NCBI GenBank assembly: GCA_001303885.1
Contig: LJUE01000023.1
Location: forward strand, 1 to 18,030
Reading direction: 5' to 3'
DNA: 18,030 bases
Origin: Planctomycetes bacterium SM23_32
GTDB lineage: Bacteria > Planctomycetota > Brocadiia > SM23-32
The stretch's first letter is position 1, and each line of letters begins with the position of its first letter. Under the pieces are notes generated by a model. The model ran no database searches, was not told the DNA's origin, and saw only the letters and a program-made list of their open reading frames with translations. Of this stretch, positions 5,789 to 13,405 are shown one piece after another. A program made the translations under genes and the position numbers.

Positions 5789-8413
5789 CTAAGCGCGGCC
5801 GCCGATGCGCACCAGGCCGAACGCCTTGCCGAGGCGCTCGTCAATCTCCTGCTTCTGCGCGGGGGGCAGGTCGGGGCAGTCGCGCAGCAGCAGCAGCGGC
5901 TCCCTGACCTCCGTCATGCCCTCGCGCAGGCCCCTGTAGAGGGCCTGAAGGGCGCGCTCGCGCAGCTTGCGCACCCCCTCGTCGGCCGCATCGAGGGCGG
6001 GGTTGGCGGCGATGCGGCCGGCGCTCCTCAGCAGGGCGACGTTGCGCTCCTCGTCCTGCAGCTCGCTGGCTTCCCATTCGTCCAGCACCTCGGAGCCGGC
6101 CTCCAGCGCCGTCCGGCGCATCTGGGGGCTCTCGTCGGGCTGGCCGAATATGTCGCCGATGCTGCGGATGACGTTGATCTTGTTGAGGAACCGCAGCAGC
6201 GAGACACCCAGGCGCACCTTGGTGTCGGGGTCGGCTCGCGGGGAGCGGGCGGCGCTGCACATGGCGCCGATGAGGGCCTCGATGGCCGCCGGGCCCCAGA
6301 TGATGCGCACCTTGGCCACTCCCTCCCACAGGATGAGCAGGCGCTTGACGATGGCCTTGCGCAGTCCTTCCGACGCCTGCGGGCTGACGCAGATGCGTTC
6401 GAGCCCCTTGACCGCCGCCGGCACCGCGCGCACGTCGAACTGCACCTCCCGGCCGAACTCGTAGACGGCGCCCTCCTCGGTCTCCTTGAGCGCGCCCATC
6501 CCCGTGCGCGCCTGGACCCGCACGATCGCGTCGAACAGCGCGAAGAGCTCCTGCTGGTGCTCGGCCCCCGCGTTGGGCGAGCCGGCCATGATGCCGAGCG
6601 CGTCCAGGGCGTCCATGGCGTAAGGCAGATGCCAGAGGTCCTCGCGCAGTTCCTTCAGGCAGTCCTCGAACTGCGTGGCGCCGGGCCGCGTGTAGCCGCA
6701 GACGGCCGCCAGCGCGATGGTGAAGGCGCCATCCTCGAGGGATTCGTCGCCCAGCAGGCCGCTGCAGAAGGCGAGCAGGTCGGCCGCCAGGCCGTCGGGG
6801 ACGCAGTCGGCGTCGTTCTGCACGACGGCGCCCGCCGCAAGCGCCGCCCGCTGCGCCGGCTCGGAGGGATACTCCCTGCGCATGAACTCGCAGGCCGGCC
6901 GCAGGGCGGGGATGCCAATGCGCTCCAGCGTTCCCTGGATGGCCTCGAGCGTGCCGGGCAGGTTCATCTCCGTCATCAGCGCAAGCAGCTCGGCGGCCAG
7001 CTCGCGCTGGAGGTCCTCCTCCACGCGGGGGTCGGCCAGCAGCGACGCGCGCAGGATGCTGCGCCGTGTGACGGCGTCGCCCACCTTCAGCAAGTCCACC
7101 AGCGCGGCAACGGCGCGCTGGACCGTCCCGTCCGAGACCTGGCTCTCGGTGCAGAGCACGTCGAGCAGGCGTATGAGCTCGGAGCGCTCCACGCCGCCGG
7201 CCCGGGCGACGCGCTCCAGGGCGACCAGGACGGCCGGTTCGCCGAATCGCACCAGCCCGTAGCGCAGGCGGGCCTTCTCACCTTCGGGCAGCTCGGGGTT
7301 GAGTATCTCGTCCACTGCCAGGCGAGCCAGCTCGGCCGTGCGGCGCTCGTCGCGGGCGAGGGACTCGCTGAGCGTCAGCAGCAGGCTGCGCACGCTCGGC
7401 GTTTCGGCGCGCTGCATCTCGCGCCACAGCAGGTCGGCGGCCAGGTCAGGCGCCTGGCCGGCACACGCTCTGAAGGCGGCCTCCACGTCGAGGCGCAGCT
7501 CCTCGAAGTCCCTGGAGAGGTGGCGCAGCGCCGACTGGAAGAACTGCTCGGTCTTCTGGTAGTTGCTGACCAGGATGGAGGCCGACCGCGCGATCAGGCG
7601 CAGCAGCTCGCACAGCATGGGCACGTCCTTGCTCTCGTCGAAGACCTCCAGGACGACGGCGAGCGCCAGTGCCGCCTCGCCGGGCTCGGCCTCCCCGAGC
7701 AGCCGGCCCAGCCTCTGGATGGCGTAGACAGCCTCCTGGGCCTCTTCCACGAAGAGCCCGCGCACCGCCTCCGCCATGTCGGAGCGGAAGCCTATCTGCT
7801 CCAGCGAGCGGATGGCCTCCCGGCGCACGCGGGGGTCGGCCTCGCTGTCAATGAGCACGTTCAGGAAGATGCCCGCCTTCTGCGCCCCGTCCAGAGGGGC
7901 GAAGACGAGCTTGCGCACGGCCTCCACGCGCTCGTCGGCGTTCTGGCTGGTCAGCACGCAGAGCTTCAGCCGCGCCACCTCCTCGGCGCTGAACAGCTCG
8001 TGCGTCTCCCGCGCGCTGATCTGGCGCCCCTCGGCCCGCACCAGGCCCACCCCGGGGGGCGCCTCGGCCTGCGCCTGGAGCCGCGCCGTCTCGGCGAGCA
8101 CGTCGTCCTCCAGCGCGATGGTCCGCCAGCCCGTCTGCGGGTCGCCCACGAGCCTCAGCAGCTCCCATTGCCCGCATCCGCATGCCCGCGCCTGATCCCT
8201 CAGGTCGTCCTCCGACACATGGGCGGCATCTTTGACCAGCCCAGGCGCCAGCAGCAGGTGTGCCAGGGCGTCGTCCCGGGCTGCTTCGGCCAGGACGGTG
8301 GCCGTCACGTCCAGCCTCTGCGAGCGGAGCGCCACCACCCGCGTGGCCAGCCGCCGCCCGACGCCGTGGGCCGCCATCAGGGCCTCGGCGTCCCTGTCGC
8401 GTTCGCCTCGCAC
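5789..8413 (-). CDS. Very long HEAT/armadillo-like repeat protein, cytoplasmic
   Basis: An 874-residue, almost wholly alpha-helical protein with no signal peptide or membrane segment. HEAT-like units are clearest at about 145-220 (SQNADERVEAVRKLVF, ADPRVRREAIRSLEQIGF) and recur more weakly to the C-terminus (RRSILRASLLADPRV, MRRTALEAGSEVL). The N-terminal 140 residues include the segment ARACGCGQWELLRLVGDPQTGW and match no family I recognise. No catalytic motif is apparent, so the likely role is a scaffold or adaptor. The GTG start at 8413 has GGAGG 10 bases upstream. It lies 40 bases downstream of purM on the same strand with no terminator visible between them, so the two are probably cotranscribed from the purM promoter. 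Repeat identity is fairly sure; function unknown. Confidence 0.8.
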   Translation of the reverse strand: MRGERDRDAEALMAAHGVGRRLATRVVALRSQRLDVTATVLAEAARDDALAHLLLAPGLVKDAAHVSEDDLRDQARACGCGQWELLRLVGDPQTGWRTIALEDDVLAETARLQAQAEAPPGVGLVRAEGRQISARETHELFSAEEVARLKLCVLTSQNADERVEAVRKLVFAPLDGAQKAGIFLNVLIDSEADPRVRREAIRSLEQIGFRSDMAEAVRGLFVEEAQEAVYAIQRLGRLLGEAEPGEAALALAVVLEVFDESKDVPMLCELLRLIARSASILVSNYQKTEQFFQSALRHLSRDFEELRLDVEAAFRACAGQAPDLAADLLWREMQRAETPSVRSLLLTLSESLARDERRTAELARLAVDEILNPELPEGEKARLRYGLVRFGEPAVLVALERVARAGGVERSELIRLLDVLCTESQVSDGTVQRAVAALVDLLKVGDAVTRRSILRASLLADPRVEEDLQRELAAELLALMTEMNLPGTLEAIQGTLERIGIPALRPACEFMRREYPSEPAQRAALAAGAVVQNDADCVPDGLAADLLAFCSGLLGDESLEDGAFTIALAAVCGYTRPGATQFEDCLKELREDLWHLPYAMDALDALGIMAGSPNAGAEHQQELFALFDAIVRVQARTGMGALKETEEGAVYEFGREVQFDVRAVPAAVKGLERICVSPQASEGLRKAIVKRLLILWEGVAKVRIIWGPAAIEALIGAMCSAARSPRADPDTKVRLGVSLLRFLNKINVIRSIGDIFGQPDESPQMRRTALEAGSEVLDEWEASELQDEERNVALLRSAGRIAANPALDAADEGVRKLRERALQALYRGLREGMTEVREPLLLLRDCPDLPPAQKQEIDERLGKAFGLVRIGGRA

Positions 8414-8453
8414 GCCTGGCGTGCCTCCGGCTAAGGGTGCGTCCGACGGGCGG

Positions 8454-9521
8454 TCACCTGATCTTGACCTCTCTCTGCCCGGGCACCACGCGCCCGACCA
8501 CGACCGGCTCCTCGCCCGCCTTGCGGAGCTGCCTCAGCACGCTGTCCGCGTAGTAGGGGGCCACCATCAGCAGCATGCCGAGGCCCATGTTGAAGGTGCG
8601 GTACATCTCCTCCTCGGGCACCTCGCCGAGCCGGCGGACGGCGTCGAAGATGGGGGGGCGTCGCCAGCTCGACGAGTCCAGCTCCACGGCGCAGTCCCCG
8701 GGCAGCACGCGCGGAGTGTTCTCCAGCAAGCCGCCGCCGGTGACGTGGACGATGCCGCCGACGACCTGCTTGACGCGGTAGTGACGCAGCACCGCCCTGA
8801 CCGCGCGCACGTAGATGCGGGTGGGGGTGAGCAGCTCTTCGGCGAGGGTGCGCTCGATGCCGAACCGCGCCAGGGAGTCGGTGCACCTCATGCCTTCCTG
8901 CTCGAAGAAGAGCCTCCGCACCAGCGAGTAGCCGTTGGAGTGCAGCCCGCTGGAGGGCAGGCCCACCACCACGTGACCAGGCTCTATCTTGGCGCCGTTG
9001 ATGAGCCGGCGCGCCTCGACCACGCCCACGGCGAAGCCGGCCATGTCGTACTCCCCCTTCTTGTAGAAGCCGGGCATCTCCGCCGTCTCGCCGCCCAGCA
9101 GCGAACAGCCCGCCTCCCGGCATCCGGCCGCGATGCCGGCCACCACCTGCTGGTGGACGGCCGGCTCGAGCTTCGCCATGGCCAGGTAGTCCAGGAAGAA
9201 GAGCGGCTCGGCCCCGAGCACCAGGATGTCGTTGACGCACATGGCCACCAGGTCAATGCCCACCGTCTCGTGGCGGCCCGTCATGAAAGCCACCTTCAGC
9301 TTGGTGCCGACGCCGTCCGTGGAGCTGACCAGGACGGGATGGCGGTAGTTGTGCCGGAAGAGCCGCTCGTCGTAGTCCAGCGAGAAGAGCGCGCCGAAGC
9401 CGCCCCGGTTCTCGACCACGCGCTCGCTGAAGGTGCGCTGCATCAGCTCGTAGATGCTCTCGACGAACCGCGCCCCCTCCTCGATGTCCACGCCGGCGTC
9501 CCTATAGGTAACGGGCGTCAC
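8454..9521 (-). CDS. purM: Phosphoribosylformylglycinamidine cyclo-ligase (AIR synthetase)
   Basis: A 355-residue cytosolic enzyme of de novo purine synthesis. It closes the imidazole ring of formylglycinamidine ribonucleotide to give aminoimidazole ribonucleotide, using ATP. Family motifs are all present: VSSTDGVGTKLKVA (about 65-78), GIDLVAMCVNDILVLGAEPLFFLDY (about 88-112), LLGGETAEMPGFY (141-153), GLPSSGLHSNGYSLVRR (187-203) and the C-terminal THVTGGG-type loop (VHVTGGGLLENTPR). Its length is normal for bacterial PurM. The start is a GTG at 9521 with a strong ribosome site (GGGAGG, 6-base spacing) and a consensus promoter upstream. No other purine gene is in the window, so it stands outside any purine operon. 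Confidence 0.97.
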   Translation of the reverse strand: MTPVTYRDAGVDIEEGARFVESIYELMQRTFSERVVENRGGFGALFSLDYDERLFRHNYRHPVLVSSTDGVGTKLKVAFMTGRHETVGIDLVAMCVNDILVLGAEPLFFLDYLAMAKLEPAVHQQVVAGIAAGCREAGCSLLGGETAEMPGFYKKGEYDMAGFAVGVVEARRLINGAKIEPGHVVVGLPSSGLHSNGYSLVRRLFFEQEGMRCTDSLARFGIERTLAEELLTPTRIYVRAVRAVLRHYRVKQVVGGIVHVTGGGLLENTPRVLPGDCAVELDSSSWRRPPIFDAVRRLGEVPEEEMYRTFNMGLGMLLMVAPYYADSVLRQLRKAGEEPVVVGRVVPGQREVKIR

Positions 9522-9587
9522 GCAGGGCCTCCCTCAAGATGTGTGCAAGCCAAGGCGGGCCAAAGGCATAGGACGGCCCACGGCTCC

Positions 9588-9615
9588 ATTATAAGCACCG
9601 CCCGCAGCCTGTCAA
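9588..9615 (-). promoter_or_regulatory. Consensus sigma70 promoter for purM
   Basis: On the minus strand a perfect -35 TTGACA (9615-9610), a 16-base spacer and a perfect -10 TATAAT (9593-9588). This is the strongest promoter in the window. The leader to the GTG at 9521 is about 60 bases, and I see no PurR-type operator palindrome in it. Confidence 0.75.
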
Positions 9616-9651
9616 TCAGCGCCCGCTCGCGGTCCCGGGCGCGGCGGTCCG

Positions 9652-11778
9652 TCAGCCGCGCACCGTCAGGACGGCCGTCACGGCACCGCCGGCCGGATCG
9701 TCCGGCTGGCCCCCGCCGACCGATATCCGGAACTCCCCGGGCTCCACAAACGGCGTCCCGTCGTCGCCGTAGGCGCAGAGCTGCGCCGGCCCGAGCGTGA
9801 AGGCCACCTCCTGCTGCTCGCCCGGCCCGAGCGCAATGCGCCGGAATCCCTCCAGGTGCCCCAGCGGCACCGGCACGCTGGCCTCCACGTCGCTGACGTA
9901 AAGCTGCACGACCTCGTCGCCCGCCCGACCGCCCGTGTTCCGCACGTTGACCGTCACCTCGACCGATTCCCCGGGCCCTATCTCGGCCTGGCTCAAGCGC
10001 AGGTCGCAGTACTCGAACGTGGTGTAGCTCAGGCCGTAGCCGAACCGGTAGAGGGGCTCCTCCCGCATGAACCGGTAGGTGCGGCCTTTCGCCATCGCGT
10101 AGTCCTCGAAGGGCGGGAGCTGATCGAGCGACTTCACGAAGGTGACCGGCAGCCTGCCGCCGGGGCTGTAATCGCCGAACAGGGCGTCGGCCACGGCGGT
10201 GCCGCCTTCCTGGCCGGGATACCACGCCTGGAGTACGGCGGGCAGGTTCTGCTGAGCCCAGTTGATCTCGACGGCGCTGCCGCTCGTCAACACCAGCACC
10301 ACGGGCGTGCCGGTGGCGTGCAGCTCCTTCAGCAGGTCCTCCTGCACGCCGGGCAGCCCGATGCGCTCGCGGTCGCCGTTCGCCTCCGAGAGGTAGGCCG
10401 AGCCCTCCTCGCCTTCATACGTGGCCGACAGGCCCATGAAGGCGATGACGACGTCGGAGCGCGAAGCCAGCCCCACGGCGTGCTCGAAGCCGTGCCGGGA
10501 GGTGTCGCACAGGCCACAGCCCGCTGCGTAGTCCACCTGCGTGCCGGCGGCCACCTTGGCGAGCACGCCCTCCAGGCCCGTCACGTAGCGGGCCGGGTAG
10601 CCGTTGTAGTTGCCCAGCAGGACGTCCATCGAGTTGGCGTTGGGGCCGACGACGGCGACCGCTCTGAGCTCCTTGCTCAGCGGCAGCAGGCCGCCCTCGT
10701 TCTTCAACAGCACGATGGACTCGCGCGCCACGCGCAGGGCCAGCTCGGCGTGGTCCTGGCAGCCGACCACGTCCGGCGGGATCTGCGCCCAGGGAACGCG
10801 CTCGGGCGGGTCGAACATGCCGAGCCGCATGCGGGCCGTCATCAGGCGCTTCAGGGACACGTCAATGGCGGCCTCCTCGATGAGGCCCTGTTCGACGGCG
10901 GACAGCAGCCAGCCATAGACCTCGCCGCAGTTCAGGTCGCAGCCGCGGCTGACAGCCAGGGCGGCGGACTGGGCGGGCCCGTCGGCCACGCAGTGGTTCT
11001 CGTGGATGTCGCGGATGGCGCCGCAGTCCGAGACGACGTAGCCCTCGAAGCCCCACTCCCCGCGCAGGACGTCCTCCAGCAGCAGCCTGCTGGCGCAGCA
11101 CGGCTCGCCGAGGGTGCGGTTGTAGGCGCCCATCACGGAGTAGGCGCCCGCCTCCTGCACGCAGGCCTTGAAGGCCGGCAGGTAGGTCTCGCGCAGGTCG
11201 CGCAGGCTCACCACGGCGTCGAAGTGGTGGCGGTCGGCCTCCTTGCCGCTGTGGACGGCGTAATGCTTGGGCGTGGCCACCAGCTTCAGGTAGTCGGGGT
11301 CCTCGCCCTGGAGCCCCTTGACGAAGGCGACCCCCATCCTCGCCGTCAGGTACGGGTCCTCGCCGTAGGTCTCCTGGCCGCGCCCCCAGCGCGGGTCGCG
11401 GAAGATGTTGATGTTGGGCGACCAGCAGGTCAGGCCGAAGTACTGGCCGCGGTTGCCCTGACGGAGGGCCTGATGATGCTTGGCGCGCGCCTCGTCGGAG
11501 ATGGCCGTGGCCACCCGGTGCATCAGCGGCTCGTTGAAGGAGGCGGCCAGGCCGATGGCCTGGGGGAAGACGGTGGCCCGGCCGGCGCGAGCGACGCCGT
11601 GGAGGCACTCGTTCCACCAGTTGTAGTCCGGCACGCCGAGCCGCGATATGCCCCTGGCCACGTGCACCATCTGCGAGACCTTCTCGGCCAGGGTCATTGC
11701 GGCGACCAGCGCGCCGACGCGCTCCTGGACGGGCAGGTCGGGGTCTTCCCACTGGCGAGCCGGTGCGTCGTCTGTCAC
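9652..11778 (-). CDS. Glycoside hydrolase family 3, beta-xylosidase/beta-glucosidase-like
   Basis: A 708-residue enzyme with the full GH3 layout: an N-terminal TIM barrel (about 15-320), an alpha/beta sandwich (about 350-570) and a C-terminal fibronectin-like domain (about 600-705, VEVTVNVRNTGGRAGDEVVQLYV). The nucleophile is Asp251 in YVVSDCGAI. Substrate-site motifs include NWWNECLHGVARAG, RDPRWGRGQETYGEDP and the KH pair at 171-172. Acidic residues of ATYEGEEG (about 455-458) are candidate acid/base. The WWNE-LHGV pattern is commonest among bacterial beta-xylosidases and related beta-glucosidases; exact specificity cannot be read. The GTG at 11778 is chosen because GGAGGAGG precedes it at 8 bases; the frame is open for 29 more codons upstream. 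No signal peptide is seen, so it likely acts in the cytoplasm on imported oligosaccharides. Confidence 0.93.
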   Translation of the reverse strand: MTDDAPARQWEDPDLPVQERVGALVAAMTLAEKVSQMVHVARGISRLGVPDYNWWNECLHGVARAGRATVFPQAIGLAASFNEPLMHRVATAISDEARAKHHQALRQGNRGQYFGLTCWSPNINIFRDPRWGRGQETYGEDPYLTARMGVAFVKGLQGEDPDYLKLVATPKHYAVHSGKEADRHHFDAVVSLRDLRETYLPAFKACVQEAGAYSVMGAYNRTLGEPCCASRLLLEDVLRGEWGFEGYVVSDCGAIRDIHENHCVADGPAQSAALAVSRGCDLNCGEVYGWLLSAVEQGLIEEAAIDVSLKRLMTARMRLGMFDPPERVPWAQIPPDVVGCQDHAELALRVARESIVLLKNEGGLLPLSKELRAVAVVGPNANSMDVLLGNYNGYPARYVTGLEGVLAKVAAGTQVDYAAGCGLCDTSRHGFEHAVGLASRSDVVIAFMGLSATYEGEEGSAYLSEANGDRERIGLPGVQEDLLKELHATGTPVVLVLTSGSAVEINWAQQNLPAVLQAWYPGQEGGTAVADALFGDYSPGGRLPVTFVKSLDQLPPFEDYAMAKGRTYRFMREEPLYRFGYGLSYTTFEYCDLRLSQAEIGPGESVEVTVNVRNTGGRAGDEVVQLYVSDVEASVPVPLGHLEGFRRIALGPGEQQEVAFTLGPAQLCAYGDDGTPFVEPGEFRISVGGGQPDDPAGGAVTAVLTVRG

Positions 11779-11836
11779 GTGCGCTTCCTCCTCCAGCGTT
11801 GAGTGCGCTTCCCGTAGATGGCAGCGCGGGTGGGCT

Positions 11837-11865
11837 ACGATACAGCAGGCAGGCGGGGACGGCAA
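11837..11865 (-). promoter_or_regulatory. Likely promoter for the GH3 gene
   Basis: On the minus strand a -35 TTGCCG (11865-11860), a 17-base spacer and a -10 TATCGT (11842-11837), each matching 4 of 6 bases. It supports the downstream GTG at 11778 over an upstream ATG-like frame start. Confidence 0.4.
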
Positions 11866-11881
11866 GGCGCGCGGAGCGGGA

Positions 11882-11911
11882 TTGCATCTGCCTCGCGCGT
11901 TGGGCTACAGT
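11882..11911 (+). promoter_or_regulatory. Likely promoter for the UPF0104 flippase-like gene
   Basis: A -35 TTGCAT (11882-11887), an 18-base spacer and a -10 TACAGT (11906-11911) lie 26 bases before the ATG at 11938. The same -10 sequence, TACAGT, occurs in the promoter at 15555-15583. Confidence 0.4.
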
Positions 11912-11937
11912 GGGCGGGACCTCGAGGGGAGCCGCTG

Positions 11938-13032
11938 ATGCCCGCGCCGCACGAGCCGCGCAGGGGCGCCAGGAGGGCGCTGATGGCCGCTGTGGGCCTG
12001 CTGGTGAGCGCGGTGGCCGTCGGCTACCTGCTCTGGGGCCTGCGCGGGGCCTGGGGCGGCCTGTGGGAGGCGCTCAAGGGGGCCGACTACCTCTACGTCG
12101 TCCCCTCGGTGGCGCTGCTGGCGGCGGTCTACGTGGTGCGCATCGTGCGCTGGCGGCTGCTGCTGAAGCCCGTCAAGGACGTTCCCTACTCCGCCGTGGC
12201 CAGCGCCACGGCCATCGGGTTCATGTCCAGCTGCGTCCTGCCGCTGCGCCCGGGGGAGGTCATCCGGCCCTACGTGCTGCACCGCAAGGCGGGCGTGAGC
12301 TTCGGGGACGCCGTGGGTACGGCGATGGGTCTGGAGCGGGTCTTTGACCTGATAGGGGTCTGCTTCATGGTGTTCGCCACACTGCTGCTGATGGCGGGCG
12401 GGGGAGCGGACGGCGAGTTCGTGGGACGGCTGGAGGATGCAGCGGTCTGGTTCGCCGCCCTTGCGGGGCTGGGTCTGGCAGGGCTCGGGGCGCTGGCCTT
12501 CTTCCCGAACCGGCTGCTCGGGCTGGCTTCCTTGCTGATGCGCCCGCTGCCGCAGGCCCTGCGCACGCGCCTGCTGGAATTCGCCGGATCCATCGTCGGC
12601 TCGATGCGGGCACTCCGCAGCCCGGGCCGCGTCGCGGCGGCGGCGCTGCTCTCATTCGCCATCTGGAGCATGTTCCCCCTGAGCACCTACGCGCTCTCAC
12701 GCGCCTTCGACCTGGACATCCCGTTCCTGGGCGCCCTGGTGGTGCAGGTCTGCGTGACGGCGGCAGTCGTGGCGCCCCAGGCGCCCGGCTTCATCGGGCC
12801 CTTCCACGTGGCCACGATGGAAGCTGTCAAACTCTTCGGGGTCTCGGAGGCGGGGGCGGGGGCCTTTGCGCTGACGCTCTGGGCGGTGAACGTGGTGCCC
12901 ATCACCGTCGTGGGGCTGGCCTTCCTGCGCCACGAGGGGCTGAACCTGCTGCGCCTGGCGCGCGCCTCGGAACGGGCCGCCGCGGGAGCGGAGCCCGCTG
13001 CAGGGGAAGACGCCAAAGCGCGCGAGGCCTAA
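11938..13032 (+). CDS. UPF0104 / LPG-synthase-TM family membrane protein (YbhN/AglD-like flippase)
   Basis: A 364-residue integral membrane protein with about eight hydrophobic helices, starting at residues 15-34 and 50-70 and ending near 316-331. The family's conserved loops are present: LPLRPGEVIRPYVLHRK (101-117), GLERVFDLIG (131-140) and APQAPGFIGPFH (279-290). This is the transmembrane half of lysyl-phosphatidylglycerol synthases. Stand-alone members are thought to move or handle lipids or lipid-linked sugars across the inner membrane. There is no aminoacyl-transferase domain, so lipid lysylation is not expected. The ATG at 11938 is chosen for its GAGGGG ribosome site at 8 bases; 40 further open codons upstream have none. 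The tail (residues 340-364) is charged and cytoplasmic. The stop overlaps the stop of the convergent STAS gene. Confidence 0.9.
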   Translation: MPAPHEPRRGARRALMAAVGLLVSAVAVGYLLWGLRGAWGGLWEALKGADYLYVVPSVALLAAVYVVRIVRWRLLLKPVKDVPYSAVASATAIGFMSSCVLPLRPGEVIRPYVLHRKAGVSFGDAVGTAMGLERVFDLIGVCFMVFATLLLMAGGGADGEFVGRLEDAAVWFAALAGLGLAGLGALAFFPNRLLGLASLLMRPLPQALRTRLLEFAGSIVGSMRALRSPGRVAAAALLSFAIWSMFPLSTYALSRAFDLDIPFLGALVVQVCVTAAVVAPQAPGFIGPFHVATMEAVKLFGVSEAGAGAFALTLWAVNVVPITVVGLAFLRHEGLNLLRLARASERAAAGAEPAAGEDAKAREA

Positions 13033-13382
13033 TCGGCCGCGATGGCGTCCTCGACCGTGGGGAATATGCGGATGAGCGTGTGCAGCTTGGTGAAGCGGAA
13101 CACCTCTTCGACCAGCGGCTGGGGGTTGACGATGCGCACGAAGCCGTCGTTGCCGGTGGCGGCCCGGAACGCGCGCATCAACTGCCCCAGCCCAACAGAG
13201 CTGATGAACGAGATGTCGCTCAAGTCGAATACCAGCCTGTAGTGCCCCTCTTCGAGCAGCTTGTCCAGCTCGTCGCGCAGTGCGTCGGCCCCCATCTCGC
13301 GCATCTGCCCGGACATGTGCAGGATGACGACGTCCCCCCTCTCCTCCTGCCTTATCGTGGCGCCTGATGCGTCCTTGCCCAT
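13029..13382 (-). CDS. STAS-domain anti-sigma factor antagonist (SpoIIAA/RsbV-like)
   Basis: A 117-residue single STAS domain (about 8-112) of the antagonist type. The strands and loop VVILHMSGQM and YRLVFDLSDISFISSVGLGQLMRA are typical. In SpoIIAA and RsbV the phosphorylated serine sits in 'D-S-(S/T)-G-L-G'. Here the loop is S61-S62-V-G-L-G, so Ser62 is the likely phosphosite while the preceding aspartate is replaced by serine. It would be phosphorylated by the kinase domain, and dephosphorylated by the SpoIIE domain, of the protein encoded 23 bases upstream. The receiver-SpoIIE protein at 457-1719 could also act on it. No clear ribosome site precedes the ATG at 13382, so translation may be coupled to the upstream gene. 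The anti-sigma partner and final target are not in the window. Confidence 0.93.
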   Translation of the reverse strand: MGKDASGATIRQEERGDVVILHMSGQMREMGADALRDELDKLLEEGHYRLVFDLSDISFISSVGLGQLMRAFRAATGNDGFVRIVNPQPLVEEVFRFTKLHTLIRIFPTVEDAIAAD

Positions 13383-13405
13383 GTGTATGTCCAGCGGTAG
13401 ATGGT

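Noticed and set aside
6557..8434. A 625-codon open frame on the plus strand opposite the long HEAT gene.
   Set aside because: It is a shadow caused by high GC at third positions: no ribosome site, low-complexity His/Gln/Gly/Arg-rich product and no family match. The opposite strand has a coherent repeat protein.
9856..11802. A 648-codon open frame opposite the GH3 gene.
   Set aside because: The minus strand carries every GH3 motif; the plus-strand product is compositionally biased and matches nothing.
11818..11937. A 40-codon upstream extension of the flippase-like protein.
   Set aside because: The ATG at 11938 has a good ribosome site; the extension overlaps the divergent promoter region and has no membrane-protein character.
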